A stretch of 64,000 nucleotides of DNA from Corbicula japonica. Its lineage: Eukaryota; Mollusca; Bivalvia; Venerida; Cyrenidae. The position numbers and the translations under genes were made by a program. Under the pieces are notes generated by a model that saw only the letters and a program-made list of their open reading frames with translations, was not told the DNA's origin and did not search any database. Shown here piece after piece: positions 11,106-23,705 of this stretch. Numbering within the stretch: position 1 is the first letter of the stretch; each line of letters opens with the position of its first letter. The DNA lies in contig JAZAYU010000079.1 of assembly GCA_038501625.1 (NCBI GenBank), positions 2,738,528-2,802,527 on the forward strand, read 5' to 3'.

Positions 11106-14100
11106 CTACAACAATAATAACACCGGTTTACATTTGATGTCGGTGTTTTGCACATTTGATTGAAAGCAAAACGCCTGCATTAGCCCGGAAAAGATAGCAC
11201 CCTGTATCCAGCCATTGGACCAGGACAGTGCTTCTCCTGCAAGGTAAATCGTCTCCGATGGCGTAGTTAACACGTCCATATACTTCATGTATTCAAAGGG
11301 TTTCAGTGATGCGTACGCCCCTTGCGCAGATGGGTCGCTGAACCAGGCTTGGACATTCCCTACCTCAAACTCGTGTAGTATTTCTGGATGAATTTTGCTT
11401 ATTTCATTCACAGCACTGACGATAGCCAAATGCTTGGTCTCGGATCCAAATATGAGTGCATTTTCGTCCCAAGTGTAGACAAGAAGTATACCACGTTCGT
11501 CGTCAGGGATTCCAGAACCTTCATAATCTGGGTAGTGAAGTTGGCCAATCTGCAGGTTGGTCTTGCTGAAACCTCCTTGACCCACGTCTTTTTGCCAGAA
11601 CCTTGTTTTACACTGCAGCATTATCTTCGTTGAAGCAGCGTATGTGACGCTGGCTAACGCCTTTTGTTGGTCTACAGATAATGGAGCTTCCAGCTGCCGC
11701 AAGATGTGCAAAGGGACTGTAATAATTACCGCGTCACCTTCGAATACTTCTTCAAGCCCGGTGTATATGTTCTTTCCCATTACGGTTACCCGCTTTCGAC
11801 CACCTTCTTTCATGACGTTATCCACTTTCTTGACAGCCAAACCAAACCGTATGTTTTGGGACAATTCCACATTCTTGTTCCATCCTTTTTCGTTTTTCTT
11901 TATAAATGCATTTGGCAAGCTGTCCATTCCACGCGTCGGTGTGTACATCGGGTCCTTCCACCATTCCCCGAGCTCTTCTCGCATATAAGCTACAAGATCC
12001 ATGCTGAACAGTGGCGTGTATGTAGACACCTAAACAAACCGAAACGAATGTTATATGAAAGTTTATGCTATACAATATATACTATGATGACATGTATGTT
12101 AGCATTCATGGGTTCTCTTCTCGAGAGCCGGGTAAAACACTGTCACCTCGGTAGTACAAAAATACAATACAACAACAAAGATCAGAAAAGAAACGTGTGT
12201 AATGATAGGAGGGGTCGGATTTTATAATAGATAAAAAAGGAAACTTTGAAGCCATCTAACACGATAAATACATGTATGCTATATTACATGCTCGGATTCA
12301 TTTATTCTGTTCATAGACAATAATAAAAATGCGTAGTAGGCCCAAGTTTAGCACAAATGAATAAATTCTCAAACATAACAAATTTGATCCTTCCCAAACG
12401 ACGGTGTTCAAATTAAAGACTAAAAGTATATGGAAAACCCAAATAAAGATTTTAAAGAAGTTTTTTTTCACTTCCGATGACTAGGTAAAAAATTAATTAT
12501 TAAAAAAACATTTTTACATAGACCTGAAACAAGATGTTAAACCCAAATAATCACACACGCCCTACTGAGGGAACAAAGGTCGATTTCGTCTATTTAAATA
12601 GCACAGTAGCGTTGTTTGTGCCCTATGGCGGCTGTAAAAAATCTCCCCGTACATTCAATTAGTGATGTTATCATTTAACAACTTTGAAGGCCGATTGAGA
12701 CAATACATATGTTTGTGTAAGTATTGAATAGCGCTTAAGCCTGGGTAAGGAGGTGTAGAAAGTAATATGTCCACGACTCAATCAAACCTAGCCTGCAATT
12801 GTTTGATATTTGTCGTGTTCGTTGTCTTTCAAAGTGCCTTTTCCTTCTATTGTAATATAAACAAATACTATTTGGAACGGTGCCAAATGACACCACTTAT
12901 TGCCATCATATAAATTAAGTTTTTACCCGAAACGTTTTGGGGAAAAAGCCATCGTGTCTGCAGTTATGTCTACATTTACTGTGTTGGAAAATTAGATTAT
13001 TAATCTTACGCATTTTCAAATAGTAAAGTAAATAAAACATTTTACTAGTCGAATCAACTAACCTTGTAGGCTTCGATGGCTTCCTCCGGCCAGGGTCTGA
13101 GCACTGGCGTCCCATCTTGGTGATAAATGGTGCTTCTTAGAAAATCTTCTACAGACAGTTTGCTCCATTTCTTGATCCATATGTGCCAGACCTCCTCAGA
13201 TGGATTTTTACCAAGCTCAGCCTTTACCTCAGCCATCGTTCGGTCATAATAGTCCACTAAAAGTAACGTTTCATATTTATCATATATTGTTGTAGCATCG
13301 ATTTTGTATATTCCACATTAAAAACAATTCTCTTTTTTACAGCCGTGATTTTAAAAAACGATTGTTATGTACATATCAAAAAGAAAATGATCATAATTCA
13401 GAAGCTAAGTTTTGAATAACAATCACTTAATTAAACATTGAAGTATTTCATAATAATGTTTTAATACAATCTAATTGCGACAGTGATTGGTTGTAAATGT
13501 CTTATGCCTGATATTACTATTACCGTCTTATGTTTTATATGCTGTTGCATGCAACATTGTGGAGTTGATGGGTGGCTTGGAGCTAATTCATCAGGATAAC
13601 TAAAACCCCACAGTGCCAAATTGTTTTGCTAGGGCGATTAACTTCGGTTCTCATTTTTGTTATTTGTTTGTGGTGTCTATTTTGAAATTGATCATTTATT
13701 TACCCATCTTCTTGTTTTCTTTTAACTTTTTGGCTTTGTGGGGAAGTTGTGTCTTCTAAAAGTGGCCATTCCTGAAATGCTTATTTTACATTTTTGTAAT
13801 TTAGAAAATTAAAATCAACAACGGAATCAGCCATTAGAGCCAGTATGAATCACTCGTTGGCAGCTACTACAGGAAGACAAGAAACATTTATCAACTTACA
13901 TATTCCGTCGATCTTCAAATCTTCCTTTACTTTTGATGTAAGATTAGCGTCCCAGCCTTTCCAGTACTTTGTACTGTATTCTCCATTATTTTTGATCCAG
14001 TCTGGAAACGATGAACTAGTTATTTAGGCAGAACAACAGTAAATTGACGACCTGGTGTTCGTCGCAGGATAGCCTACCTACCAGATTATGTACAATACTG

Positions 14101-17100
14101 TATACAATATGCAATGTGAAATATAATTTTAAAGGATCGCAATAAAAACGCATTTATACTTAAACCAAAAGAGTACGCAACACTGAAAGACAAAAAAAAC
14201 TTTAACGAAAAATATCAGAAACACACTTCATGTGAAATCCGAACGAGTATTGTTCAGCTCTGTTTTATTATGTGATAAAATGGTGGGGTTTAGTTAGTTA
14301 AATGCATCTTTACTTTAATTTATGGGATATGTGCTAATGGCCGTTCCAATGTAATAGCTACATAAGGGCATATGAACTAAATTTCGGTGAAAATGATAAA
14401 CTATTGGATGTGCTACAATTACCAGCATCGACATAAACATATCTTACTTTGTTTAATCTTGTCTGCACACAACTTTGCATATTGAACCGGAATGAGCTAT
14501 TCGGTATATCAAAAAGTTGGGACTGACAAAGAGTAATTCGAATCATTTTCAAGAAAGGCAATCCGAAAATGTGATAAAAATAGATGAAATGGGAACTTTG
14601 AAAGCCACCGAACACGACAAATATGAAAATTGCAGGCTCGGTTTGATTGAGCCTGTCCATGGACAGTAATTGAAAATTACTGCCCACGCCGCCAAGCCCA
14701 GAGTGGAGCGCAACTCAATATTTACACCAATAAACAGTACAATTTTGATCCATCCCAAACGATGGAATGCATATGACGGTGAACATTGAACCTTCAAAGG
14801 ACAAAAAGTACAAACCTTTCATTCGAATTTTGTCTCCATACAAGTATAGATATCCGTTTTCGTTGTAGTTCTGGAATTTTCTAGTTTCTATTCCAAACAA
14901 ATCCAAGTAATGTTTCGTTAAGAAATGATTGTATGGAAGTCGCATTGCTCCTCCTAAAATGTGGATAAATTACCTGATGGTAAGTAAACAGTTTGTTATG
15001 GTTATATTTGTAGAAAATTACTGCATCTGTTATTTTATTTCAACCAAACAATTGATCAATTGCGTTCCTTTGTAAAAAGTTAGTCAGAAAACACAATCTT
15101 ACTATTTTATAGACTGGCATAGACACTCGGAATATTTGCAGATGGATAAAAATTCAATTTAATTTAAACATCAGATTTTCGAAATTTACGGATCTCCGAA
15201 AGGATATTAGTGCCAGTAAGATACATAAGTAAATTTACAAAAGAAAGGATATCAACGAACAAACCTTCCGACCTAAAGAGACACAATCTAAGCACTTGAC
15301 ATGTTGCCAAGACCGCTGTCTAATTTAACAGGACGCAAAATAACAGAGGCAAGAGCAAAATCTTATATTTTAGAGATGATCCAAATTGAATATATATTTT
15401 TAATTAAAGGGAAATTGCACACATAACATTCCTAAAGATGTTTTACTTGATAAAGTACTTTTTTTACCTTCGCAATGAAGACCGTCTGTAAAACCTTCCC
15501 TGAATGTCTTTACCCGCCCTCCTACACGAGATTGCACCTCCAGTATTGTTACCTACAAATACTACGTCTAGGTTATCTCTGTTATAATGAATTTGATCAA
15601 TCTTGTTAGATTTGGTACTTCTATAAAAGAGACTTAATGTTAAGTCTTTAAACTGAACATCAAGATGACATAAGTACATCCTTTAACAACAACTCGACCA
15701 ACCTTGACGATTTCTTAAATATAGATATTTACCAGTTTTCACCTTAGGTCAACAAAAGATAGCCTGATAACTCGAGCTAAATAAAGCAAATAATTAAGAA
15801 AAGAAAGGAAAATACCTTTATCTAAATCTCTCTGTTGAAAATGGTTTTCTAGCTACAAAAATATATGATAAAAAAGTAATATATGCATACCAGGAATTGC
15901 CACACTCACAAAACACAGCCTCCCCACGCAGCGAACAAGATTATGATTTTGATTTTAATATTGTAAATTTTCTATTTTTCGATGGTGATGGCGCGCGTAT
16001 CTACATGTTATAGGGTTGATATTTTACAGCTTGTTAGCTTTTCTAGAGCTTGTAACAATGTTTAGGGTTTCTCAACCAGTTTTTTATGAAGATTTGATTC
16101 ATAAATTAAAGACCATGTTATATTAATTTCTCGTTATATCTGCATTCATGATGATTAAATTATCTACACTTGTAAACGATCGCTTTGGTTATCTCTTTGT
16201 TTGCAGGATGGTAAAGAGTTTGAGAAATTTGGAAGGTAACATTTCTAGGAAAATCTTGTAAAAGAACTTAGATGCCCGATCTGTTTCTATTAAACTTCCC
16301 TTCGCTCTTGCTGGTTGGACTTCATGTGCTCTGAAGTCATTGTGTACCTACCAATTTTGCTTGACAATGACATAATCTTCTTATGTTTTATACTTGTGTG
16401 CTTTTGCATCCAATATTGCTGAGTTAATGGTTGGGTTGAAACTGAATAAACCTGTTGAGCCAAGTGTTAGGTTAGTGCACCATAGAACCCTGTTTAAACC
16501 TCCAACGGCAAATGACTTTGTCACTGACGTTCCGTGGCGATCATCCCTCAGGCTCACGCTTTCGTTAATCTTTTGCGGCGTCTTATTATACCTTGTAAAT
16601 TCGAAACTCAAACTGTGCACGGCATAGTTACACAACAAATTTTACCTTGTGTCCCACTTGTGCCAGTTCATATGCGGCAGCCAAGCCCGACATGCCTGCC
16701 CCGATGATAATCACTTCTCTCTGGTTTTCTTCAGACAACTCTTCTTGGAAGAACGTATCGGCTTCTGGATCTTTATGGTATTTGGCATATGCATAACGTA
16801 GACCACCGTTCGTTATCCATCCCATAAACTCACGATAGTTTTCATCTTGCTGAATGCCGCGGGTTGGAACGGGCTGAAAAAGTTTTGATGACACAAACCA
16901 TGCTAATATTTTGCATTTCTTTGATTCTTGATTAATGTTTTGTATGTTTAAAAAGTATCTGGCTCCTGATTGGCTATCGGGCAGTATGTAGGCACTCTAA
17001 AGAATAGATCGACAAGTTTGTTCTTATAAGAAATCAGAGACTAACTTGATGTGTTGCCCTTAAACATTTTTTATCCTTATTGACAGGTTAATCACTCGCT

Positions 17101-18007
17101 GGTCCTTGGTGGTAAACTCAGGTACAATCAGCACTTGCTCTAGTTGTTATGTCAAAGCTGGTTTGTGGGACTACGTTATTAACGTTTCAGAGTCATAGTT
17201 CAGTTTTAATAAATCATCGTTCACTTCTATCGGTAATCTAGCCGACTTACATGTACAAGAAGTTTATTCATTCACTTAATTGGCAAGCCGACACTGTCAC
17301 TTAAACTCAAGTTATTGTCTGTGTGTAAGTATTATTATTATTAACATAATTAGGATCGATAGGGTAACTCAAGTATTCAGGAAGTTTAGGATTAATTTTG
17401 TATTGCGCTAAACGGCAGAATAATTAACTCTAAAATGGTCATAATTTTTGTCAAAATACCCATTATATTTTAATTCACAACATTTTAAGATCCAAATCAA
17501 AATAAACTTTAAAAACTATTTTATCACAATAAAAATCTGTTAGTGGAGAATTAGAAAAAAGTGAAATATGCATTGCATGAATTGCCACATTCAGAAGACA
17601 CAGCCTCTCCACACAGCCAATAAGAAGAACAAGAGAGAGCATGGTTAATTAAACGGAATAGTTTCAAAACTAACACTAAAACAATTAACAGAAATGAGAA
17701 TCCTATGTGTTACCTTTTAGAAATGAGATCATATTTAATCAATTGCTTAAATTTATGCCTGTTATTCTTCCATTTTGATTTTTTTTCATATTCCGAATGA
17801 TGTTTCAGGGAAAATTATTTACGATAACTATATTCGTATATTTGAACACTTGATACCGATTGATGAGAAACTTGCTTTTCTTAATTCATTTAAATTATTT
17901 TCTCTCAATAAAGGGATAAAACAAACATGTCATTTGATTTTTTATTGCTTTTTATTTTTTAATTTCACATATAAAATGTCACTTACTGCGTTAGTGTCCA
18001 GCTCCAT
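11106..18007 (-). CDS. L-amino-acid oxidase-like flavin monoamine oxidase, copy A (7 exons)
   Basis: FAD enzyme expected to oxidise L-amino acids to 2-oxo acids, releasing ammonia and hydrogen peroxide. Coding exons in order: 18007-17987, 16873-16646, 15552-15468, 14953-14816, 14001-13900, 13256-13063, 12029-11106. All introns are GT-AG and the frame closes to 563 residues. Seen in the protein: the dinucleotide-binding GAGMSG at the end of exon 2, VTILE and RVGGR in exon 3, GGAMRLP in exon 4, whose Arg matches the carboxylate-binding Arg of venom LAAO, and the C-terminal flavin motif LAGEALSWSNGWIQGA in exon 7. The start is the least certain part: exon 1 gives only seven residues and the frame stays open upstream. 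No signal peptide is visible, unlike secreted mollusc LAAOs such as escapin or achacin. It ends earlier than copy B because a CAG there is TAG here. Intron 2 holds a retroelement relic. No disabling change was found. Confidence 0.88.
12232..12430 (+). repeat. R1 repeat, diverged copy
   Basis: Lies in intron 6 of oxidase copy A. It begins GGAAACTTTGAAGCCATC and ends near ATCCTTCCCAAACGACGGT, both recognisable family blocks. The middle is heavily mutated. Confidence 0.45.
12590..12850 (-). repeat. R1 repeat, reverse copy
   Basis: Also in intron 6 of oxidase copy A, opposite in orientation to the copy at 12232. The blocks CTCAATCAAACCTAGCCTGC, TTGTCGTGTTCG and CTTTCAAAGTGCC are clear. Confidence 0.5.
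13525..13810 (+). mobile_element. 3'-end fragment of the Penelope-like retroelement family
   Basis: In intron 5 of oxidase copy A, antisense to the gene. It shows the order seen in the long copy at 33772: TATGTTTTATATGC, GCATGCAACATTGT, GATGGGTGG, TTTGTGGTGTCTATTTTGAA, then the terminal GTGGGGAAGTTGTGTC and CCATTCCTGAAATGC. It is non-coding. Confidence 0.6.
14588..14812 (+). repeat. R1 repeat, near-complete copy
   Basis: In intron 4 of oxidase copy A, ending a few bases from the exon 4 donor. Contains all family blocks: GGGAACTTTGAAAGCCACCG, ACACGACAAATATGAAAAT, GAGCCTGTCCATGGACAGT, GCCGCCAAGCCC, AACAGTACAATTTTGATCC and CCCAAACGATGGAATGCATA. It ends with ACATTGAACCTT. This copy is a good reference for the family. 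Confidence 0.65.
15880..16610 (+). mobile_element. Degenerate Penelope-like retroelement copy
   Basis: In intron 2 of oxidase copy A. It opens with an inverted fragment of the family's own 3' end (15880-15925: ATATGCATACCAGGAATTGC, then ACACAGCCTCCCCACGCAGC). A forward copy follows, starting GATTTTGATTTTAATATTGT, which translates in part as DFDFNIVNFLFFDGDG and then loses frame. The forward part runs through TTGAGTTAATGGTTGGGTTG to TTTTGCGGCGTC near 16580. It is many times frameshifted and has no function as protein. Confidence 0.6.
17535..17720 (-). mobile_element. 3'-end fragment of the Penelope-like retroelement family
   Basis: In intron 1 of oxidase copy A. On the plus strand it reads GAAATATGCATTGCATGAAT, then CACAGCCTCTCCACACAGCC, then AACAAGAGAGAGCATGG. 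This is the reverse complement of the family tail. Confidence 0.55.
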
Positions 18008-20880
18008 GTTGTCCTGTTTGACCCTACGCTGAGCTTCCTTCTTCAGTATGCGTACTTGTACACACACTTATCCTAGTTTGTCGAAATCCTGTTTGTTTTA
18101 ACGGAAATTCTCATTGATCATTGTTTCTTTATCCGGCTTATTAAGGATAATTAAAAAATGAAGAAGAAGATAGAACAAAAATCGTTATTTAAATTAAACG
18201 TTCAACGCATGTTGTTTTGTTTTTTTTATCTAATACTGATTTCTCAAAATTGTTTAAAGTATTTTTACAAAGTCAATGAAATCTCTCTGCAATAAATGGC
18301 GAATCTTGAAAAATATTTTTGATTTTTTTATGTATTGCTCAATTCTCATAATTTTAATAATTAATTAACGATCGAGATAGCAACGATTGTAATGATTATC
18401 TTTAATTTGTTGCTGTTATATGTGAATTTGTCAGGTAAATTAAATATTTCTACGTATTTTGTATATTATATTTATTATAATAGCTCCTTTGTTTCCTTAT
18501 GATTGTATGAAAAAGTTAACAAATTTTGCTTGTTCATAGGAATTTTACACAAGAAATTAAAACAGATTATCAGTAGTATTATTGTTAAGACTGGAGTTTG
18601 TGATTAACATTTCAAAAAGGATAGGGCTTAAAACGACATGTCACGCCTCACAGCTCAACTTATTTCACATGCGATATTTTTTAAAAAGAATACCACAACA
18701 AGTACGTGCTGAAATAGCAATGCAAATTCACGGCCAAGACCAAACTTGTGTGTCATGTATGGAAAGTAATTTAGCAGATCAGATTCTTTAAAAAAAAATG
18801 TGCGTTGCAATCATTTTAAAAACTGGAATAAGTGTTGTATTGTAAAGAAATGTTATTATAGAATATGCTGTCACACATAATATTTTATGTACTGAGAACC
18901 TTATTAGAATGCTGATAAGTGAATTTGGTTTTCTTGTTACTATTGAAATGATGTTGGTGTCAACGCTTATAAATCACTAAGGCAATCTCATTTCATTTTA
19001 ATTATTATACTTTTGTACTTGCATTTTACTAGGATGCCAAGCGGCCAGTTATCGCATTAAAACAAAACAAACATACTGTATTTTAATATTAATTAATGTA
19101 TTGAATAGTATACTTTCGGCCAGTTTTAGGATGGGTGGTTTCAATATCCCAGTCAATATAGTTTTGATTGTTGTTCAATAATATATTTCCTGCATTTTAT
19201 GCATTTTTAAAGTTTTTCTTTGGCGTTGTCTGTGTTATGCAGGATTTATATTCTCAGATCCTCTGTAAAAATCCTATTCTGTTTAATTCCGCCCATTGTT
19301 TTCTCGATTAGGGCAAACCAATTCTTTTATCTGGGGACCATACGCCGCTATATAAAATGGTATTAATCTGAAAATACCGCATTAAATATTCAATGACTAT
19401 CACTATACGTTCTTAATGCGCATTAGCTGCATTTATTTTCTCCTTCAAACGAATAAATGCCGTTTATTTTTGCGAGTGTATTTCACTGTGTGTAGGTCTA
19501 GTGTAAGCAACTTAAACAACGTATGAAGACGATTACGGGATTATGCACTTTACTTCTGCACGTGGTCGATCATTTTCTTGCTGGATTTCATGGAGTCAAG
19601 TTCAGTGAACATTGTGGGAAATTGTTTCATCAACCCACTTCCACCCATACGCCCTGTCAATACCAATTATGCACAACACCATGGACAATATCCTCCGGTG
19701 TGAAGCCAGTCCCACATTATGTAACTGTATTCACAACTGATGATATAGTATTTAAAACAAACACAAAACAAATAAGATATTAAATGATAAGCAATACAAA
19801 AAATAATGTTAAAGCATTCCAACGATTGCAGTTAGACTGTATATAAACTATAGACATTTAAATTGATCAACAACTATATTCCACTTCTCGACTTGTTGCA
19901 CAAACTGCGTGAACCGTGCACCTTTAGTCTAGTGTCAGATAGCATAAGTAAACACAATATAAAAACATTGACGGTATTTCTGGCGATTCAATGGAATGCT
20001 CAATGGGGGCAAAACATCGAATTTATCAAACACACGAAGTACATATATAACCAGCAAAAATGACTATTTATAGTTTTTATAACATTTTATTTTTATTAAG
20101 GAACTGGCATTTCATGAACATGATGGCTGGGTTGAGACTAATATGAAATGTATAGCTTTAAACTGCAATTAAGTTAAACTGCCATTTTAATTATTGAATA
20201 TTAATTGATGCTATTATTATCTCCGTCCACGAGTGCAAGATTAAATTATATTCATGTCGCCAGTGACAGATGTAAAAAACAGTATTTTTGTTATGTTTAT
20301 TTTTCAGCACTGGCATTCAGGAATCTGGTGGCTATCTTTCAGGCTATTTCCAGCCACGACGGTGGTGAATACCCTGCAATAATTAAACAAAACGGCAGTT
20401 TTGGGTGGGAAGTTGATAACTAAGTGGTTTTGTAATGTAGATAAGCCTTTAATTTGTTAAATGGATTTAGAATCGAAAATATAAAATTATTCTCGTTTGG
20501 GATATACATATTTGTGCTGGTGTTTCGTGAAGTAAATACGGTTTTATGTTTATTACGGTAATGTTGTGCTTAATGACTTGGCGGGAGAATACACGAGAAT
20601 TTCGAGGTGTAAAGGATATATAAGGCAATTATGTTACTGTATCTCCATTTGAGGTTTTCACATTTTCCAGTCACGACCCACCCACCCACCCGTCGGGTCT
20701 GCTATTGTTGAAGTGTCTGTTTTATTGAACTTAAAATAGTAGTAGCCGTTTTTAAGGACATAACCGGATTTAAATTTAATAAGAAATGTTAAAACAACGT
20801 GAACTTTTAAATGTTAATGGCTTGCCACACGCCTCCCAATCCTGTTCATCGGTAAAAAGAAAATTATCAAAACCTCAATA
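18008..20880. other. Intergenic DNA upstream of oxidase copy A
   Basis: No gene recognised. The copy A promoter should lie just above 18007, but I see no convincing TATA box. Holds an R3 fragment at 19290-19400 and the short dispersed block at 20812-20858 (GGCTTGCCACACGCCTCCCA), which recurs near 40801. Open frames at 18582, 19523 and 20205 have no domain and no splice context I trust. Confidence 0.4.
19290..19400 (+). repeat. Dispersed repeat family R3 fragment
   Basis: The block ACCATACGCCGCT, then ATGGTATTAATCTGAAAATA, recurs at 32495-32560 (ACCATTACGCCGCTGAAGAT...) and in diverged form at 38325-38375. Unknown family, non-coding. Confidence 0.45.
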
Positions 20881-20901
20881 ATGGCAAAATGCCGTTCAAT
20901 A

Positions 20902-20940
20902 AGTAAGTGAGTGAGTGAGTGAGTGAGTAAGTAAGTAAGA
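20902..20940. repeat. GTGA/GTAA microsatellite
   Basis: A tetranucleotide run, (AGTG)n grading into (AGTA)n, about 38 bp long. Confidence 0.85.
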
Positions 20941-21336
20941 AATGTTGCTTCATTTAACATGTTTAAAATTGTTGAATATTATTAGTAAGTTTGATTGAAT
21001 TAATACGTATATAACTGGCGACGATACTGACGAAGTTTGAACATTGGGAGGTAAATCGTTGGCGAACTTCCAATATTGGTGACAATATACTTTGTAAAAG
21101 GAGGTACTGGCAAATACGAAACTTTATTCCTAAATATGGTGTTGTTGTTAATTATGTGATGTATAGAACATTAGAGAATAATTGATTTACTCGCTCTAAG
21201 AGAGTGAGTAAATTGAATCTAAGGTGACAAGCGAAATATATGCAATTTCCCGTAACGTATGATGTAATAGGAAAGTCATTTATGCTGTATTAAGCATTTA
21301 AACGTTATTCGATTAAACTTACAGGTTTGCAACTAG

Positions 21337-22324
21337 TTAAGGGGTCGCAAACATTGCAAACGGCGAAAACTGGCTAAAATTTCAAAAATGAATTTTGGGG
21401 AGAATATTTATTGCTACATTGATTTTAGTGAAGAAATGTATTTATCTAAGTATTTACTAATGTTTGCAAGCACAATTTAGTCTAATTCATGTTCTAATTA
21501 CCAAGCACATTCTAAAAACAACAGAAAAACCGTTTGCATAATAACTCTAAAATTCATGGGCAATACACCAAAACAACCCATACCTGAAATGAGAATACGT
21601 ATATACTGGTCTACAATGTTTAGTGCCAATTCGTCAAAATAATGTCGGAGTTTTCAAGAAATTCAAGGAAAACTTTCGTCCGGGTTCTACTTTCTGTTTG
21701 AAGTCAAAACATTTTAGTATACTTCTTAAAATTTCTGACATTATTTTTACAGATGACGGCAAAATATTGAAAATAAGTGTTATATCTACATCATTTTTCT
21801 AGACGTTTTCAACAGCCTTTCCAGACTTCTTGAGCAAACGGTATTTCTTTTTTGTGTGTGTCTGTGTTATGTAAATAAAGCATTTTTTTTCAAACAACTT
21901 GAGCATCCAAACTTACATACAGCCACATGAGACTTTATTTCTTCATTTTCATTGGTCTGCCATTGGAAATTAATGTCGAGTTTTGAAACGGTATATCAAA
22001 ATGTTGAATTTCTTGAAAACCTAACATTATTTTGACGAATTGGCACTATATATTGTAGACCAGCATATACTTATTTCAGATATGAGTTGCTTTAGTATAT
22101 TGTACACGAATTTCAGAGTTCTCATGCAAAACGTGTTTCTTTTGTTTTAGTATGTGCTTGGTAATTAGAACATGAATTAGACTAAATTGAGCTTCAAACA
22201 TTAGTACATCCTTAGCTAAATACATTTCTTTACTAAAATCTAGGTAGCAATGAGTATTTCCCCCAAAATTCATTTTTGAAATTTTAGCCAGTTTTCGCCA
22301 TTAGCAATGTTTGCGACCTCTTAA
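21337..22324. mobile_element. Long inverted-repeat element flanked by TTAA
   Basis: The left arm starting at 21341 (GGGGTCGCAAACATTGC) and the right arm ending at 22320 are imperfect inverted repeats of roughly 320 bp. Shared blocks include GGCGAAAACTGGCTAAAATT, TCAAAAATGAATTTTGGGG, TTCATGTTCTAATTACCAAG and GTGCCAATTCGTCAAAATAA. A loop of about 300 bp (about 21690-21990) separates them. TTAA lies immediately outside both ends (21337-21340 and 22321-22324), which is the target duplication of piggyBac-type elements. The termini do not start with the usual CCC, so the superfamily is a guess. No transposase; non-autonomous. Confidence 0.65.
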
Positions 22325-23410
22325 AAAGCACACAAAGGCATATAGTAACGTACTTGAAATATATGAAATAATTTATATTCATCATTTGCCAATATAATAA
22401 TAGCAATGTTGGTCTTTCAAGTTAGATAACTCGGCTTAATATTTTAGTAAAAGAAGTAGACTTAAATATAACCTCGGCAAACTATGTTACTAACGACTCA
22501 CACTAATAACTTCTGATTAAAACAATAACACAATTCTAACTCAACATACGACAAATGGTTATAATGTTTTACTTTTTAACATAATTTAAATACTAACAGC
22601 TACTGAGGAAACTGCAAAATCTTTTTGACTGTTATTGCAACATGTTTTTGTCTTTTGTAATCAAACGTTTTAATAAGTTTTCAACTTTCTCAGTAACTTT
22701 ATAAGGATGTAAATTTTACTAAAACTTGAGTCAATCGGCTTGCAAGTATGACCTTTATAAATGCATTATGATCCGATGCACGTACAATGTATGTTTCGAT
22801 TCCGTTTTGATTTGTTATTTGCTTGCGTATCATGTTTTTATCAAGCATAGAAATATTAAGTGTTTCATAGTTTATTGGGCATTCCTGTTACATCCGCCTT
22901 ATTTATGGCGTTCTCACATAAGCAGTACGTCTGATCGCTAAGTGGTCAAACAAAATAAAAACGAATTAACATTTCCTCTTAATTGTAATAATATTAACAT
23001 AATCTTTGCGAATCTACTGGTATCAGTCTTTATTCAAACTAGTTACCATAATCTTTACCATGCTGCATGGCAAAACAAGATCTACGTAAGATATCAAAGC
23101 AAACATTCGTTAAGGACGTTAAGCTGGGCTTTTGCTCCACGTCGGTGTATCGTCAACTAGTTTCATCGAGATTTCGCTGATATTTAAAAAGTAAACATTA
23201 CAATGTTGTTAAGACATTCCTATGTTCCTTGCACTTCTTATTTTTTTTACAACATACATTCTACCCGAAATCCCAGCGCGTCAAATGTGGGCTATTGGCT
23301 TGATGTTTATTGTTTTTTATCTAAGAACGACCGTAGTCTAAGCAAAGAAACCGCCGATATAACGAATTTTTCGAAGGGTCCGCCGATATGGATATGGAAA
23401 TCTACCGCAT
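22325..23410. other. Intergenic DNA between the oxidase genes
   Basis: AT-rich; no gene, RNA or repeat supported. Frames at 22726, 22942 and 23203 show no domain. Confidence 0.4.
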
Positions 23411-23414
23411 TAAA

Positions 23415-23605
23415 GGTTCAATGTGCACCGCTATATGCTTAACATCGTTTGGGATGGATCATAATTGTACTGTTTACTGGTATTAATATTGAGCTGCGCT
23501 GAGATGTTCAGAAATATGCATCTCCATTAATGTCAATGAACCGGCTCAATCAAACCGAGCCTGGAATATGTGCATGTCTGTCGTGTTCGGTGGCTTTCAA
23601 AAAGA
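23415..23605 (-). repeat. R1 repeat, reverse copy of a head-to-head pair
   Basis: Family blocks on the minus strand: GGTTCAATGTGCACCGCTAT at one end, then CGTTTGGGATGGATCAT, CTCAATCAAACCGAGCCTG and GTCGTGTTCGGTGGCTTTCA at the other. Confidence 0.6.
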
Positions 23606-23705
23606 TGAAAATGGAAATTGAAGATAACCAAACACGACAAATATGAAAATATTGCAGGCTCTGTTTTTATTGAGCCTGTTCATGGGCAGTAATTGAAATG
23701 CATAA
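23606..23705 (+). repeat. R1 repeat, forward partial copy of a head-to-head pair
   Basis: Starts directly where the reverse copy stops. It carries CAAACACGACAAATATGAAA and TTGAGCCTGTTCATGGGCAG. The two together form an inverted repeat centred near 23605. Confidence 0.6.

Noticed and set aside
11388..12227. Plus-strand frames across oxidase exon 7
   Set aside because: Antisense shadows of the minus-strand oxidase exon.
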